DNA from: Gammaproteobacteria bacterium
Lineage (GTDB): Bacteria; Pseudomonadota; Gammaproteobacteria; Steroidobacterales; Steroidobacteraceae
DNA length: 48,875 nt
Assembly: GCA_021773365.1 (NCBI GenBank)
Contig: JAJFKF010000015.1
Coordinates: 1-48,875, forward strand
Direction of reading: 5' to 3'
Part shown: in pieces, positions 1 to 8,556 of the stretch
Numbering within the stretch: position 1 is the first letter of the stretch
Layout of the letters: each line of letters starts with the position of its first letter
Translations under genes and position numbers: made by a program
The notes under the pieces: generated by a model
Databases searched by the model: none
Told to the model about the DNA's origin: nothing
What the model saw: only the letters and a program-made list of their open reading frames with translations

Positions 1-2273
1 GTGGAGCGGTTGACCTTCAAGGACAGCACATCCACGGGGCTGAAAATCGCGCCCAGCGACCAGGTCGTATCGCTGCCGTATTTATCGTACTCGTCATAGC
101 GCACCGCACCGGTAAACACCAACCGCTGTATCCCGGCACGGGCGTTGGCGGTACCCACCAGCGGCACCAGCAGCTCGGTGAAGGCCGCACGCTGAGTCCG
201 GCTGACCTCGGTCTGGCTGTATGGTCCGCTGGGACCACTGCTGTTGAACTCGGACAGATCCCGCGCCCCGAGCACCGAAGCACTGGCGGTCTCGAGAGAC
301 TCATCGCGCCAGTCCACGCCGATGGCCAGATGCACATCGCCACCCGGCAGGCTGAACAATGCACGGCTGGCATTGGCCTCACCCGTGTATTCCTTGTTTG
401 TAGCCAAAGTCCGCGGCTGCTGTGTGGCCACCAGGCTCTGCAGCAACTCGGGCGAGGTGGTCCCCAGCAAATCAACGGCAAACAGGTTCAACCCGGCATC
501 CAACACCGCGGCGAACTCCGGTGCAAAGGTGTTGACGGGTCGGCCCTTGTGGCGCGCATCGATCTCGTCAATGGCCTGCCCCCCCGCCACGCTCCAGTTC
601 CAACCCATGGCGGCACCGTCCAGGCTCAGGTTCCAGCGTACCACCTCCTGGGCGGACTGGAAGTGCTGGTCCGCCAGGCCTGGAATGCGCCAATGCGTGT
701 TGACGATGGCCTCGAAGGGATTGCTGGGATGATCGGCGGGTATCCGCGCGCTGATGGCGAACGATCCGCGGGCCGCGTAAGTGTCGCGCTGTGAATAGTA
801 CGCATTGCCGGACAGCGTTACCGGCGCGCCCAGCAGGTTGAATTGCTGATCGAAACCCAGCTGCACCGTGTTGCGCTGCTGTTTGGGCAGCAGGCTCACG
901 CCCTCGCTGGCATCCTCGTCAGTGAGGTCGCCGAAAGCTCCGTAGGCCGTCAGGTCATCGATGGTCCACATGCCATCCACACTGGTCGTAATGGTTGCGT
1001 TGTTGATAGCCTCCACCCCCATGGAGGCTGGCGTCAGTCCGACGGCTGCCAGCTCCGAAGGCAGGTAGTGCTCATCGCCGACACGATAGAAAAGAGGTTG
1101 ATTGAAAACCGCTGCCGCGTAGGACCCCGGATAACGGGCCGGACTGCGCCAGATCCGCTCCGGACGGTCATCACCGTCGAGGTTGGCACGCTGGAAGTGC
1201 TCCACCGTGGCGCGCATTCGCCCGCTGCCCCAGCTGAAGCCACCGCTGGCGGTGGCAATATGTTCGTCAAAGCCGCCCTGCTGCGGCGCGCCGTACTCGT
1301 AGGTCGCCTCGGTGCCCTCGAAGTCCTTCTTCAGAATGATATTCACCACGCCGCCCACGGCGTCGGAGCCGTAGATTGCCGAGGCGCCGTCGAGCATGAT
1401 CTCCACGCGCTCCACCGACCGCAGCGGAATGCCGCTGATGTCGGTGACACCACCGAAGACACCGGACTTGCCCATCCTGCGCCCGTCGAGCAACACCAGC
1501 GTGGACTCGCTGCCCAGCCCGCGCAGATTGATGCTCGCCCCGCCGGTAATGTTCACCGCCCCGTTGAAGGACATGCCCGTGCCGTTCATGCCCGCGCCGA
1601 CCTCTCTGGCGCCGAAGATGTTCTGCGGCAGCTGCTGCAGCGCGCCCTCAAGCGTCACCTGGCCGGTGGCGCGCAAGGCCTCGGCGTCCAGCACAATCAC
1701 ATTCGCCGCCATCTGGCTGCTGGCGGTGGCGATGCGACTGCCGGTGATCACCATGGTGTTCGCGCGCTCAACCGCGTTCACCGCCTCGCTGCCAGCGCCT
1801 GTGTTCACCTCATCGCGCTCGCTGCCCGTCTCCTCGCCGCGCGCCAGGCGCAGCTGCACCGCCGCCCTGGACATGCCGTCGGTGCCGGAGTACAGCGTCG
1901 CGCCCGTGGCCGCCGCTTCCGGCTGCGAAGGCGTACCGATCTCCACCGTACCGGCGCCCACGGTCTGATAGGAAAAGCCCGTGCCGGCCAGCAGTTTCTT
2001 CAGTGCTGCGCTGATGGACATCCGCCCCGATACGCCGCTGGTCTTGTGGCGCGACACCTCCTCTGCCCGGGTAATGACTTGCACGTTGGTCTGTTTGGAG
2101 AACTGAAGCAATGCCGGCGACAACTGCTGCGCCGGAATATCCAGCTGCACGGTGCGATCGAACTCGTCCGCATGCGCCAACGTGCCAGCACCCAGCAGCG
2201 GCATGGCCAGCAACCACGCGAAGCGCCCGATGAGTGAGGTGATGAAGGACTCTTCTGAATGTTTGTTGTTCAT
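1..2273 (-). CDS. TonB-dependent outer-membrane receptor with N-terminal STN signalling domain (partial, C-terminus off the window)
   Basis: The frame is open from an ATG at 2273 down to the left edge, so about 757 codons are present and the end of the barrel is missing. A signal peptide (to about residue 35, ending AHA-DEF) is followed by an STN domain (residues ~36-95). A linker leads to a plug domain containing SINLRGLG, STLVLLDGRR and GASAIYGSDAVGGVVNI, and then the barrel; WSLGAIFSPVDVLSLKVNRS is still visible at the edge. The STN domain and the sigma/FecR pair upstream on the same strand (64 bp away) identify a transducer receptor of a cell-surface signalling cassette. Its substrate could be a siderophore or another large nutrient and cannot be read from the sequence. 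Confidence 0.9.
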   Translation of the reverse strand, partial: MNNKHSEESFITSLIGRFAWLLAMPLLGAGTLAHADEFDRTVQLDIPAQQLSPALLQFSKQTNVQVITRAEEVSRHKTSGVSGRMSISAALKKLLAGTGFSYQTVGAGTVEIGTPSQPEAAATGATLYSGTDGMSRAAVQLRLARGEETGSERDEVNTGAGSEAVNAVERANTMVITGSRIATASSQMAANVIVLDAEALRATGQVTLEGALQQLPQNIFGAREVGAGMNGTGMSFNGAVNITGGASINLRGLGSESTLVLLDGRRMGKSGVFGGVTDISGIPLRSVERVEIMLDGASAIYGSDAVGGVVNIILKKDFEGTEATYEYGAPQQGGFDEHIATASGGFSWGSGRMRATVEHFQRANLDGDDRPERIWRSPARYPGSYAAAVFNQPLFYRVGDEHYLPSELAAVGLTPASMGVEAINNATITTSVDGMWTIDDLTAYGAFGDLTDEDASEGVSLLPKQQRNTVQLGFDQQFNLLGAPVTLSGNAYYSQRDTYAARGSFAISARIPADHPSNPFEAIVNTHWRIPGLADQHFQSAQEVVRWNLSLDGAAMGWNWSVAGGQAIDEIDARHKGRPVNTFAPEFAAVLDAGLNLFAVDLLGTTSPELLQSLVATQQPRTLATNKEYTGEANASRALFSLPGGDVHLAIGVDWRDESLETASASVLGARDLSEFNSSGPSGPYSQTEVSRTQRAAFTELLVPLVGTANARAGIQRLVFTGAVRYDEYDKYGSDTTWSLGAIFSPVDVLSLKVNRS

Positions 2274-2337
2274 GGACTGACTCACAGCTTGATTGCAAGG
2301 AGACGCACCCATGACGTTTCAGGATCGCGCAGACGAA

Positions 2338-3357
2338 CTACTCGCGCGCAAATAACATGATGCGCCCGTCTGCCGCCGGCTCGGTACGGAGCTTGAACAA
2401 ATGCGAGGTCGCAGTGAGCCAGTCCTCGATGCGGTCGTAGAACACGGTGCCCGTGAAGCGCATGTGCGCCACATCGGTATCGACGATGATCAGCTCGTGC
2501 TCGGCATAGCGATTGACATGCGACACCACCACCGCCAGGGTCTCGTCCTGGAAGTCCAGGCGACCGCCCCGCCAGGAGGCGGCCATGTCGGCATCCACCC
2601 TGGCCAGCACCGGCGCATTGGTGGCAGGGCCGACACGCATCTGCTCGCCGGCATTCAGGCGATACACCTGCGCGTCCGGGGCTGCATCCGCTGCGGCGGA
2701 CGCACTCGCCGCCGGCGTCTGTTCAGTGGTACGCCGGCGCACATCGACAATGCCCTCGGCAACGGTCACGGTGATATGCGGGCCGCTCTTGCGCACATCG
2801 AAGTCCGTGCCGATGTCGGTCAGGTGCAGATCGCCCGCCAGTACTACAAACGGACGACGCGTCTGACGCTGCACCGAGAAATAGGCCTCGCCATCCCGCA
2901 GCCTGACCACCCGTTCGCCCATGCCATAGGACACGTCGATACGCGTACCCGCACCGAGCACCACGGCGGTTCCATCGGGCAATGCAAGCTCGCGATTCTC
3001 GCCCTTGGCGGTGAGATAGGTGGCACTGAACGGCAGGTGCTGCTGCGCGTACCACCAGGCGCCGGCGGCCAGTGCCAGCAGTGCGCATGCCGCCACGGCG
3101 AAGCGGGTCCTGCCAGTACGCAGCCCGGATTCCGCCGGGCCGTAGCGACGCAACAGCGCCGCCTTATGCACTCCGCTCAGCGCATCCAGGCCACCGGTCA
3201 GCGATTCCATTTTTTCGAACTCGGCCATGTGTGTCGGGTCGGCATGAATCCATTCCACCCAGGCCGCCACCTGCCGCGGGTCCACTTCCTCGTCGCGCAA
3301 CGTCAACGACCACTGCGCCGCTCGCATGCGGGACGAGGACCCGATCTGCGCCTTCAT
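2338..3357 (-). CDS. FecR-family transmembrane regulator of the adjacent ECF sigma factor
   Basis: This 339-residue protein has the usual FecR order. A cytoplasmic anti-sigma-like N-terminus carries the motif AAQWSLTLRDEEVDPRQVAAW. One membrane span lies near residues 85-103 (FAVAACALLALAAGAWWYA). The periplasmic FecR domain has GENRELALPDGTAVVLGAGT and the later DIGTDFDVR motif, and an STN-like C-terminal region ends the protein. The ATG at 3357 overlaps the sigma-factor stop (ATGA, 3354-3357), so the two are translationally coupled; longer starts would run far into the sigma gene. It should receive the signal from the TonB receptor downstream and control the sigma factor upstream. The N-terminal wording of the family is clear, but the ligand is unknown. 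Confidence 0.9.
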   Translation of the reverse strand: MKAQIGSSSRMRAAQWSLTLRDEEVDPRQVAAWVEWIHADPTHMAEFEKMESLTGGLDALSGVHKAALLRRYGPAESGLRTGRTRFAVAACALLALAAGAWWYAQQHLPFSATYLTAKGENRELALPDGTAVVLGAGTRIDVSYGMGERVVRLRDGEAYFSVQRQTRRPFVVLAGDLHLTDIGTDFDVRKSGPHITVTVAEGIVDVRRRTTEQTPAASASAAADAAPDAQVYRLNAGEQMRVGPATNAPVLARVDADMAASWRGGRLDFQDETLAVVVSHVNRYAEHELIIVDTDVAHMRFTGTVFYDRIEDWLTATSHLFKLRTEPAADGRIMLFARE

Positions 3358-3944
3358 AGCGGTCCTCCGGTTTCGTCCGTGGACAGCGCATCGAGTCGCG
3401 TGCGGCAATGCTCCAGGCCGCGTGCCACGTACTTCTGGATCATGCGGTCGGTCAGCCGCATCTGCACAGCAATCTGCTGCAGCGTGCGCCCACCAAAGTA
3501 ATGCAGCGCGAAGGCCTGCCGGCACTTGTGTGGCAGCTCATCCAGCGCCGCGGTCAGCACCTGCAGGTGCTGCTCGGCAAGCACGGCGCGCTCGGGCGAA
3601 GGCCGCGTCAGCAGCGCCTCGAATACCTCCACCGGTGCCTGATCCTCACGGACCTTGCGCTGGCGGATGCGGTCAACTGCAAGATTGGCGGCAATGCGAA
3701 ACAAATAGGAACGCAGGAAGCTCACCGCCCCTGGATGTTCGAGCTGCAGCAGGCGGGCATAGGCCTCCTGGGCCACTTCACGCGCGTCCATCACCGACTT
3801 CAGGCGTGCGGCCAGGAAACTCACCAGCGCCTGATTGTGCTGCTCGAACAGCTGGCGAACGCGCTCGGAATGATCCGCCGGCCCCTGCGGGCCGGGAAGG
3901 TCATCATATTCCGCATCGCGGGGCGGTTCGGGTTGTTGTGACAT
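3354..3944 (-). CDS. ECF RNA polymerase sigma factor, FecI type
   Basis: The protein has a sigma region 2 (FLAARLKSVMDAREVAQEAYARL, then FLRSYLFRIAANLAVDRIRQRK) and a region 4 helix-turn-helix (LDELPHKCRQAFALHYFGGRTLQQIAVQMRLTDRMIQKYVARGL). This is the pattern of iron-starvation (FecI-like) ECF sigmas. I place the start at the ATG at 3944. A GTG ten codons upstream (3974) is also open but adds only a low-complexity leader. The gene begins the sigma-FecR-receptor operon and overlaps fecR by 4 bp. Its target is probably the receptor promoter, possibly in the 64-bp gap 2274-2337. Confidence 0.9.
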   Translation of the reverse strand: MSQQPEPPRDAEYDDLPGPQGPADHSERVRQLFEQHNQALVSFLAARLKSVMDAREVAQEAYARLLQLEHPGAVSFLRSYLFRIAANLAVDRIRQRKVREDQAPVEVFEALLTRPSPERAVLAEQHLQVLTAALDELPHKCRQAFALHYFGGRTLQQIAVQMRLTDRMIQKYVARGLEHCRTRLDALSTDETGGPL

Positions 3945-4042
3945 GGGGTCGGATGCACTTGGCGCCGTCACCACTATGACGTCTCAGCTCATCCGATGCG
4001 AACTTTTGGGGCGCGGAATGCCGATAAAGCGGCTACCGAACC

Positions 4043-4663
4043 TCAGGACGCCGGCTCGGGCAGCATCGCGCGCAACGTCTGCATGAACTGCGGATCAAGC
4101 TCCTGCAGCATTTCCGTACGCGCACGTACGACGCCGTCGGCGTCCAGCAAGGCGATCACCGCCGAGTGACTGAATACGCCATCGGGCAGCGGCCGGTAAC
4201 GGATACCGAGGACAGCCGCCAACTCCCGCACGTTATCTTCGGCCGTGCGCGCCAGGAGCCAGTTGGAGCCTTCGGGCTGGTGCAGCTTGGCGAACTCACC
4301 CAGGGCTTGCGGCGTATCGCGCTGTGGGTCGAAGCTCACCATCACGGTTTTCAGCCCCTGGCGCTCCTGCGCGGATAGCGACTCCTCGATGTTTCGCAGC
4401 GTGACGGCGAGCAAGGGGCAAACGCCCTGACAGGAGGTGTAGAACAGGGTAATCAGTGTCGGCTTGCCACGCAGCGCGGAAAGCATGGTGGACTGGCCGT
4501 TCTGGTCGGTCAGTGACAGTTCCAGCTGATAGATGGACTCGCCCGGCACCGGCGTACCCGGAGCGATTACCTCGTGCTGATGCGTGTCCGCGCCACAAGA
4601 GGTGCTCGCTGCCACCGCCGCCACCGCCGTGACCCATATTCCGCATGTATTCTGCTTGATCAT
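4043..4663 (-). CDS. SCO1/SenC-family copper chaperone or thioredoxin-like protein linked to nirK
   Basis: The thioredoxin-fold SCO signature is complete: CX3C (C78, C82 in YTSCQGVCP) and the downstream copper-binding histidine (H166 in GVFSHSAV). The N-terminus is a signal sequence with a Cys at position 23 (STSC), a poor lipobox, so lipidation is uncertain. The start is fixed by a strong GGAGG located 4 bp before the ATG at 4663 and by a 4-bp ATGA overlap with the nirV-like gene, so this is the third gene of nirK-nirV-sco. SCO proteins deliver copper or reduce copper-site thiols in the periplasm. Here the likely client is NirK, although a cytochrome oxidase client elsewhere cannot be excluded. 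Confidence 0.88.
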   Translation of the reverse strand: MIKQNTCGIWVTAVAAVAASTSCGADTHQHEVIAPGTPVPGESIYQLELSLTDQNGQSTMLSALRGKPTLITLFYTSCQGVCPLLAVTLRNIEESLSAQERQGLKTVMVSFDPQRDTPQALGEFAKLHQPEGSNWLLARTAEDNVRELAAVLGIRYRPLPDGVFSHSAVIALLDADGVVRARTEMLQELDPQFMQTLRAMLPEPAS

Positions 4664-5442
4664 GATGCCTCCAATGCGCAACGAAATCCGAGGTTGCCTG
4701 TTGTGTAGTTGGCTTCCAGAGCACTGAGGTAGGCGATACGCATCAGCACCGCATAGTTGTCCCTGTCAGCAGTGCTCAAAGCGCCCTCGCCGCAGAACTT
4801 CAAGCGGTTCGCGCCGCCCTGTTCGCGGCTATCGTTGCTGATCAGCAATGCATTGAAGTCGAGCACCCACTCCCATACCAGTCCGTGCAGGTCCTGGAGA
4901 CCGTAGTAGTTGGCAGACTCCTGGCCAACCGCCGCGAGCGGTTTCGAGGATGGCCTGGCATACCAGTTAAGAATGGTCTGGCGCCAGGCGGGGTCGCGGC
5001 GCGCGTCTGCCACAGCCGGACCCGCTGCCGCTGCGTATTCCCATTCATACCATGTCGCCAGTCGCGCGCCCCGTGACTCGCAGTACGCCTTTGCTGCGAA
5101 CCAGCTTACGCGGGTAACGGGCTGTGCCGGCAACGCCGATTCACCCAGCCTGTCGGCGCCCTGCCAGTGGGAAAGATACTGCGCATCAGCGAACAGACGT
5201 GGAATGCGGTCACGCCGCCAGCGAGGATGCTCACGGACGAAGGCGAGAAATTCGGCGTTGGTAACCGGGCGCCGGTCCAGTCTGAAGCTGGCCAGCGCCA
5301 CAGCGCGTTTACCCGGTGCGGGTGGCAGCACCGACTCGAACTTCGCCGGCCCGAGCGTGACGCTATCCGTGCCCGCGCCTCCCGTACTGGTCGCGGCCAG
5401 CGAGGTGCCTGCAAGCAGCAACAGACATACCGTCAGCCGCAT
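4660..5442 (-). CDS. nirV: NirV-like protein, SUMF1/formylglycine-generating-enzyme fold, exported
   Basis: A signal peptide is followed by a SUMF1 (FGE-sulfatase) domain: RRPVTNAEFLAFV, VSWFAAKAYC, RLATWYEWEYA, GLVWEWVLDF and the closing NLGFRC. NirV proteins of this fold are encoded beside nirK in denitrifiers such as Rhodobacter; their biochemical role is not established. The usual pair of FGE catalytic cysteines is not intact. One Cys is present in KFCGEG, but the second position is not Cys, so classical formylglycine formation is unlikely. An ATG at 5442 has GGAG 8 bp upstream and is preferred; the in-frame GTG at 5451 overlaps the nirK stop but has no spaced ribosome site. It sits between nirK and sco with 4-bp and very short junctions, hence one operon. 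Confidence 0.8.
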   Translation of the reverse strand: MRLTVCLLLLAGTSLAATSTGGAGTDSVTLGPAKFESVLPPAPGKRAVALASFRLDRRPVTNAEFLAFVREHPRWRRDRIPRLFADAQYLSHWQGADRLGESALPAQPVTRVSWFAAKAYCESRGARLATWYEWEYAAAAGPAVADARRDPAWRQTILNWYARPSSKPLAAVGQESANYYGLQDLHGLVWEWVLDFNALLISNDSREQGGANRLKFCGEGALSTADRDNYAVLMRIAYLSALEANYTTGNLGFRCALEAS

Positions 5443-5447
5443 AATTT

Positions 5448-6962
5448 TCACTCCGCCGCGCCTTCGGCTCGTTTGGTGGTTGCGCGAACCTGCGTCACTT
5501 CCTCCTTGCTCACTGCGGCGCCCTGGTTGCCCCAGCTGCTCATTGCATAAGTGAGAATGTTCGCCACCTCATCGTCGGTAAGCTGGCTCATGGGTGGCAT
5601 CACCGAGTTGTACTGCTTGCCGTTGACGGTGACCGCACCCGAGAGGCCGTTGAGTACCGTTTCGATGGCCCGCCGCTTGTTAGCCATCAGGAAGTCTGAT
5701 TTCGCCAGCGGCGGGAATACCCCGGGCAGTCCCTGGCCATTGCCCTGGTGGCAGACCGAGCAGGTGCCGGTGTACTGCGCCTTGCCGGCGCTGATCTGCT
5801 GTTCCTTGGTAAGGCGCCCCTGCGCCCGCGCCATGACCGCCTCGGACACCGCCGTCAGGCTGCCTGCCTTGTCACCCAGATAGTCGGCATCCACTTCCTT
5901 GCCCGAGTAAATCAGCTTGTTCTCCGGTCCGTCGGCCTTGAGCATGGCCAGCGCACCCTTGTTGAAGGCGCGGAAAATGGAATGGTCGACCAGGATATAG
6001 CTGCCGGGCACCTCCAGACGGAACTCGGCAATAGCCGCGCCCCCCGACGGAATCAGCGTGGTCTGCACGTTCTCCTGGAAGCGCGTTCCGCCTTCGAACC
6101 ACACCTTGTCGAAAATCTCACCGATAACGTGGAAACTCGAAACCAGATTCGGCCCGCCATTGCCCACGTACAGCCGCACTGTCTCACCGGTCTTTGCCTG
6201 CAGGGCCTTGTCGCCCACCAGCGCCCCTTCCGAGCCGTTGAACAGCACGTAGGTGGGGTTCTCGTCGATGGCCTTCTGCATGTCGAAGGACTGCAGACCT
6301 TTCTCGCGGTACTTGCCCACGGTATAGAAGTCGCCCTGCATCACGTAGTACTCGTGATCAACTGGCGTCAGTCCCTCGGGCGGTTCCACCAGTATCAATC
6401 CATACATGCCATTGGCCACATGCATGCCCACCGGCGCGGTGGCACAATGATAGACAAACAAGCCCTGGTTGAGCGCCTTGAAAGTGAACTGGGAACGATG
6501 TCCCGGCGCGGTAAATGTTGAACTGGCGCCACCGCCAGGACCCGTAACGCCGTGCAGATCGATGTTGTGCGGCATCTTGCTGTCCGGGTGGTTGAGCAGA
6601 TGAAACTCCACCGTGTCGCCCTGACGGATGCGGATGAAGCTGCCCGGCACGGTGCCGCCGAATGTCCAGAACGTGTACGTCACGCCCTCGGAAATCTCCT
6701 TCTCCAGTTCTCGTACCTCCAGTTCGACGATGACCTTGGCCGGATGGCTGCGATTGAGCGGCGGCGGTACATCCGGTGGAGAGGTGAGAACGGCCTTGAT
6801 CGGCTCGCCCTGGGGAGGTCCGAAGTCACCGCTTGCCGAGCCGCCGGTATCGGTCACAGCGGAGCCAGCGGCTGGATCATCGGAGGAACGGGTGCAGCCG
6901 GTGGTCATGGACAGGAGCAGGACGAGAAGGAAGGAAAGGAGTGTTGACGTACCGATATTCAT
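5448..6962 (-). CDS. nirK: Copper nitrite reductase with fused C-terminal cytochrome c domain
   Basis: This 504-residue periplasmic enzyme reduces nitrite to nitric oxide. After a lipoprotein-like signal (Cys23) come two cupredoxin domains. Type 1 copper ligands are H132, C173, H181 and M186 ([26 protein letters not shown]). Type 2 copper ligands are H137, H172 and H327 (LVDHSIF), and the catalytic pair is D135 and H278 (FHVIG). A class I cytochrome c domain follows, with heme motif CSVCH (401-405) and an axial Met near 455-458 (VMPPM). The cytochrome fusion resembles the three-domain Ralstonia pickettii-type NirK and should let the enzyme take electrons directly. It heads the nirK-nirV-sco operon, and upstream FNR/Dnr-like boxes suggest induction by low oxygen or NO. 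Confidence 0.97.
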   Translation of the reverse strand: MNIGTSTLLSFLLVLLLSMTTGCTRSSDDPAAGSAVTDTGGSASGDFGPPQGEPIKAVLTSPPDVPPPLNRSHPAKVIVELEVRELEKEISEGVTYTFWTFGGTVPGSFIRIRQGDTVEFHLLNHPDSKMPHNIDLHGVTGPGGGASSTFTAPGHRSQFTFKALNQGLFVYHCATAPVGMHVANGMYGLILVEPPEGLTPVDHEYYVMQGDFYTVGKYREKGLQSFDMQKAIDENPTYVLFNGSEGALVGDKALQAKTGETVRLYVGNGGPNLVSSFHVIGEIFDKVWFEGGTRFQENVQTTLIPSGGAAIAEFRLEVPGSYILVDHSIFRAFNKGALAMLKADGPENKLIYSGKEVDADYLGDKAGSLTAVSEAVMARAQGRLTKEQQISAGKAQYTGTCSVCHQGNGQGLPGVFPPLAKSDFLMANKRRAIETVLNGLSGAVTVNGKQYNSVMPPMSQLTDDEVANILTYAMSSWGNQGAAVSKEEVTQVRATTKRAEGAAE

Positions 6963-7139
6963 GCGGGCACCCTGATTTGCTCAAAGACTGGAGGACGTGG
7001 CGCGCTGGGCGTTTTGCCCCGGGAAACACTGATAGAGGTTGAGTTCGGGCATGGCGGGTCATCCGGCGCGGCGTGCGGCGATTCTTCGGGCTCCTCACTT
7101 TCTGGACGCTCAGCATGCGGCACGGGCCCTGCGGACACC

Positions 7140-7153
7140 TTGACGTGGGTCAA
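7140..7153. promoter_or_regulatory. FNR/Dnr-type binding site (TTGAC-N4-GTCAA)
   Basis: TTGACGTGGGTCAA is a perfect 5+5 palindrome around a 4-bp spacer. That is the geometry of the CRP/FNR superfamily, and the TTGAC half is typical of Dnr/Nnr/NarR sites. It lies about 184 bp upstream of the nirK ATG and 200 bp from nnrS. An FNR-type gene is encoded 2.8 kb away (9954-10685). Which regulator binds here is inferred. Confidence 0.65.
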
Positions 7154-7204
7154 GCAGGAACGTGGATAACACGTTACGCAGGTGTCACGCCAGGAAAGCC
7201 GCAC

Positions 7205-7218
7205 TTGACGCGGATCAG
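7205..7218. promoter_or_regulatory. Second, imperfect FNR-like site (TTGAC-N4-ATCAG)
   Basis: TTGACGCGGATCAG matches the FNR/Dnr half-sites at nine of ten positions and has the same 4-bp spacer. It is centred about 135 bp before the nnrS ATG, so it is a candidate for the rightward promoter. It is weaker than the perfect site 65 bp to its left. Confidence 0.45.
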
Positions 7219-7346
7219 GGTCATGTTCGAGCGTGTGAGCCAGTATCGACATATGAACATCAATCTTGCATGGCCACCATCCGGCCGGATGAAGTGCAGC
7301 TTCCCGGCGAATCTGGTCACGGCGCGGACTTATTAGAGGAAACATC

Positions 7347-8540
7347 ATGGCGTACTCGCGCAGCCGCGCCACACGACGCTGGGTGCCTTTTGCCTACGGC
7401 TTCAGACCGTTCTTCCTCGCCGCCCTGGTCTACGCACCGCTGACAATCCTTGTGTGGCTTGGAGTGCGGGCGGCCGGCTGGATGCCCCTGGAACATTTTC
7501 CGCCGCAGCTATGGCACGGCCATGAAATGATCTTCGGATTCGTCGCCGCCGCCATCGCCGGCTTCCTGCTCACGGCGGTACCCAGCTGGACGGGCGCGCG
7601 CGGCTATGCGGGAGCGCCACTGGTTCTCCTCACCCTGCTGTGGCTGGCCGGTCGCCTGGCCTTTGCATTTGCTGCATGGCTGCCACAGCCGATGATCATG
7701 GCGATCGACCTGCTGTTCTTTCCGGCGCTGATTGCACTGCTCGCTCCGCCATTGCTGCGTGCACGCAATCGCAATACTCCGCTGCTCCTGGTGCTGGTGG
7801 CGCTGTGGTCGGGGAACATCGTCTTCCAGTACGCACTGCTGCATGCCGACGTCCTGCTGGCAATGACGGCACTACGCGTGAGCATCGATGTCGTGCTCCT
7901 GCTGATTACCGTCATTGGCGGCCGCATCGTACCGGCGTTCACCGGCAATGCATTGCGCCGGCGCGGAATCGAGACACCGGTTCGCAGCAGGCCATGGCTG
8001 GAAGTCACCGTTATCGCAGCCATGGCACTGAGCATCGTGATCGATGCCGTGGCGCCATTCGGCCTCGCCGCCGCCTCAGTGGCAGCCGTGGCCGCGTGCG
8101 CCCACGCCTTGCGGCTCGCGGGCTGGCAGAGCATGCGCACCCTGAAGGAACCGATTGTCTGGGTGCTGCATGTGGCGTATGCGTGGCTGACGGTGGGCAT
8201 GGCACTGAAGGCCATCCATCTGGGCCTGAATGTGCCCTGGTCAGCGCAGTGGCTGCATGCCCTGACCATGGGTGCCATTGCGATGATGATTGTGGCAGTG
8301 GTGACCCGCGCGACGTTGGGTCATACCGGCCGGGAGCTGGCGGTTTCGCCCTGGGTGGCCACGGGCTATGTACTGCTTGCGACAGCCACATTGCTACGGG
8401 TGTTCGGCCCCTCCGCGACGATGGGATATGAATGGACGGTACGAATGGCCGGAACGTTGTGGATCGGAGCCTTTGCGCTGATCGTGGCGGTGTACGCACC
8501 CATCCTGCTGCGGCCGCGAATCGACGGACGACCGGGCTGA
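7347..8540 (+). CDS. nnrS: NnrS family polytopic membrane protein
   Basis: This 397-residue protein has about twelve hydrophobic segments and the NnrS hallmarks: HGHEMIFGF near residue 57, VIGGRIVPAFTGNALRR near 190, and LHALTMGAIAMMI near 305. NnrS is a haem- and copper-containing membrane protein linked to nitric-oxide or nitrosative stress in denitrifiers. Its position, divergent from nirK and 16 bp before hemN, fits that role. The start has AGAGGA seven bases upstream. It is probably the first gene of nnrS-hemN-fnr, driven from the shared promoter region. Confidence 0.93.
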   Translation: MAYSRSRATRRWVPFAYGFRPFFLAALVYAPLTILVWLGVRAAGWMPLEHFPPQLWHGHEMIFGFVAAAIAGFLLTAVPSWTGARGYAGAPLVLLTLLWLAGRLAFAFAAWLPQPMIMAIDLLFFPALIALLAPPLLRARNRNTPLLLVLVALWSGNIVFQYALLHADVLLAMTALRVSIDVVLLLITVIGGRIVPAFTGNALRRRGIETPVRSRPWLEVTVIAAMALSIVIDAVAPFGLAAASVAAVAACAHALRLAGWQSMRTLKEPIVWVLHVAYAWLTVGMALKAIHLGLNVPWSAQWLHALTMGAIAMMIVAVVTRATLGHTGRELAVSPWVATGYVLLATATLLRVFGPSATMGYEWTVRMAGTLWIGAFALIVAVYAPILLRPRIDGRPG

Positions 8541-8556
8541 CACGACAACCGGCGGG

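Larger units (their letters stand above)
6963..7346 (+). promoter_or_regulatory. Divergent promoter region between nirK and nnrS
   Basis: This 384-bp non-coding stretch separates nirK (leftward) from nnrS (rightward). Besides the two CRP/FNR-like half-site pairs listed separately, I see no credible gene. Short open frames across it have no recognisable motif. An AGAGGA ribosome site lies just before the nnrS ATG at 7347. Confidence 0.6.

Noticed and set aside
843-2237. A 464-codon open frame on the plus strand.
   Set aside because: It is antisense to the TonB receptor, whose STN and plug motifs are unmistakable on the other strand. Its own translation has low-complexity His/Arg/Ala composition and no family motif.
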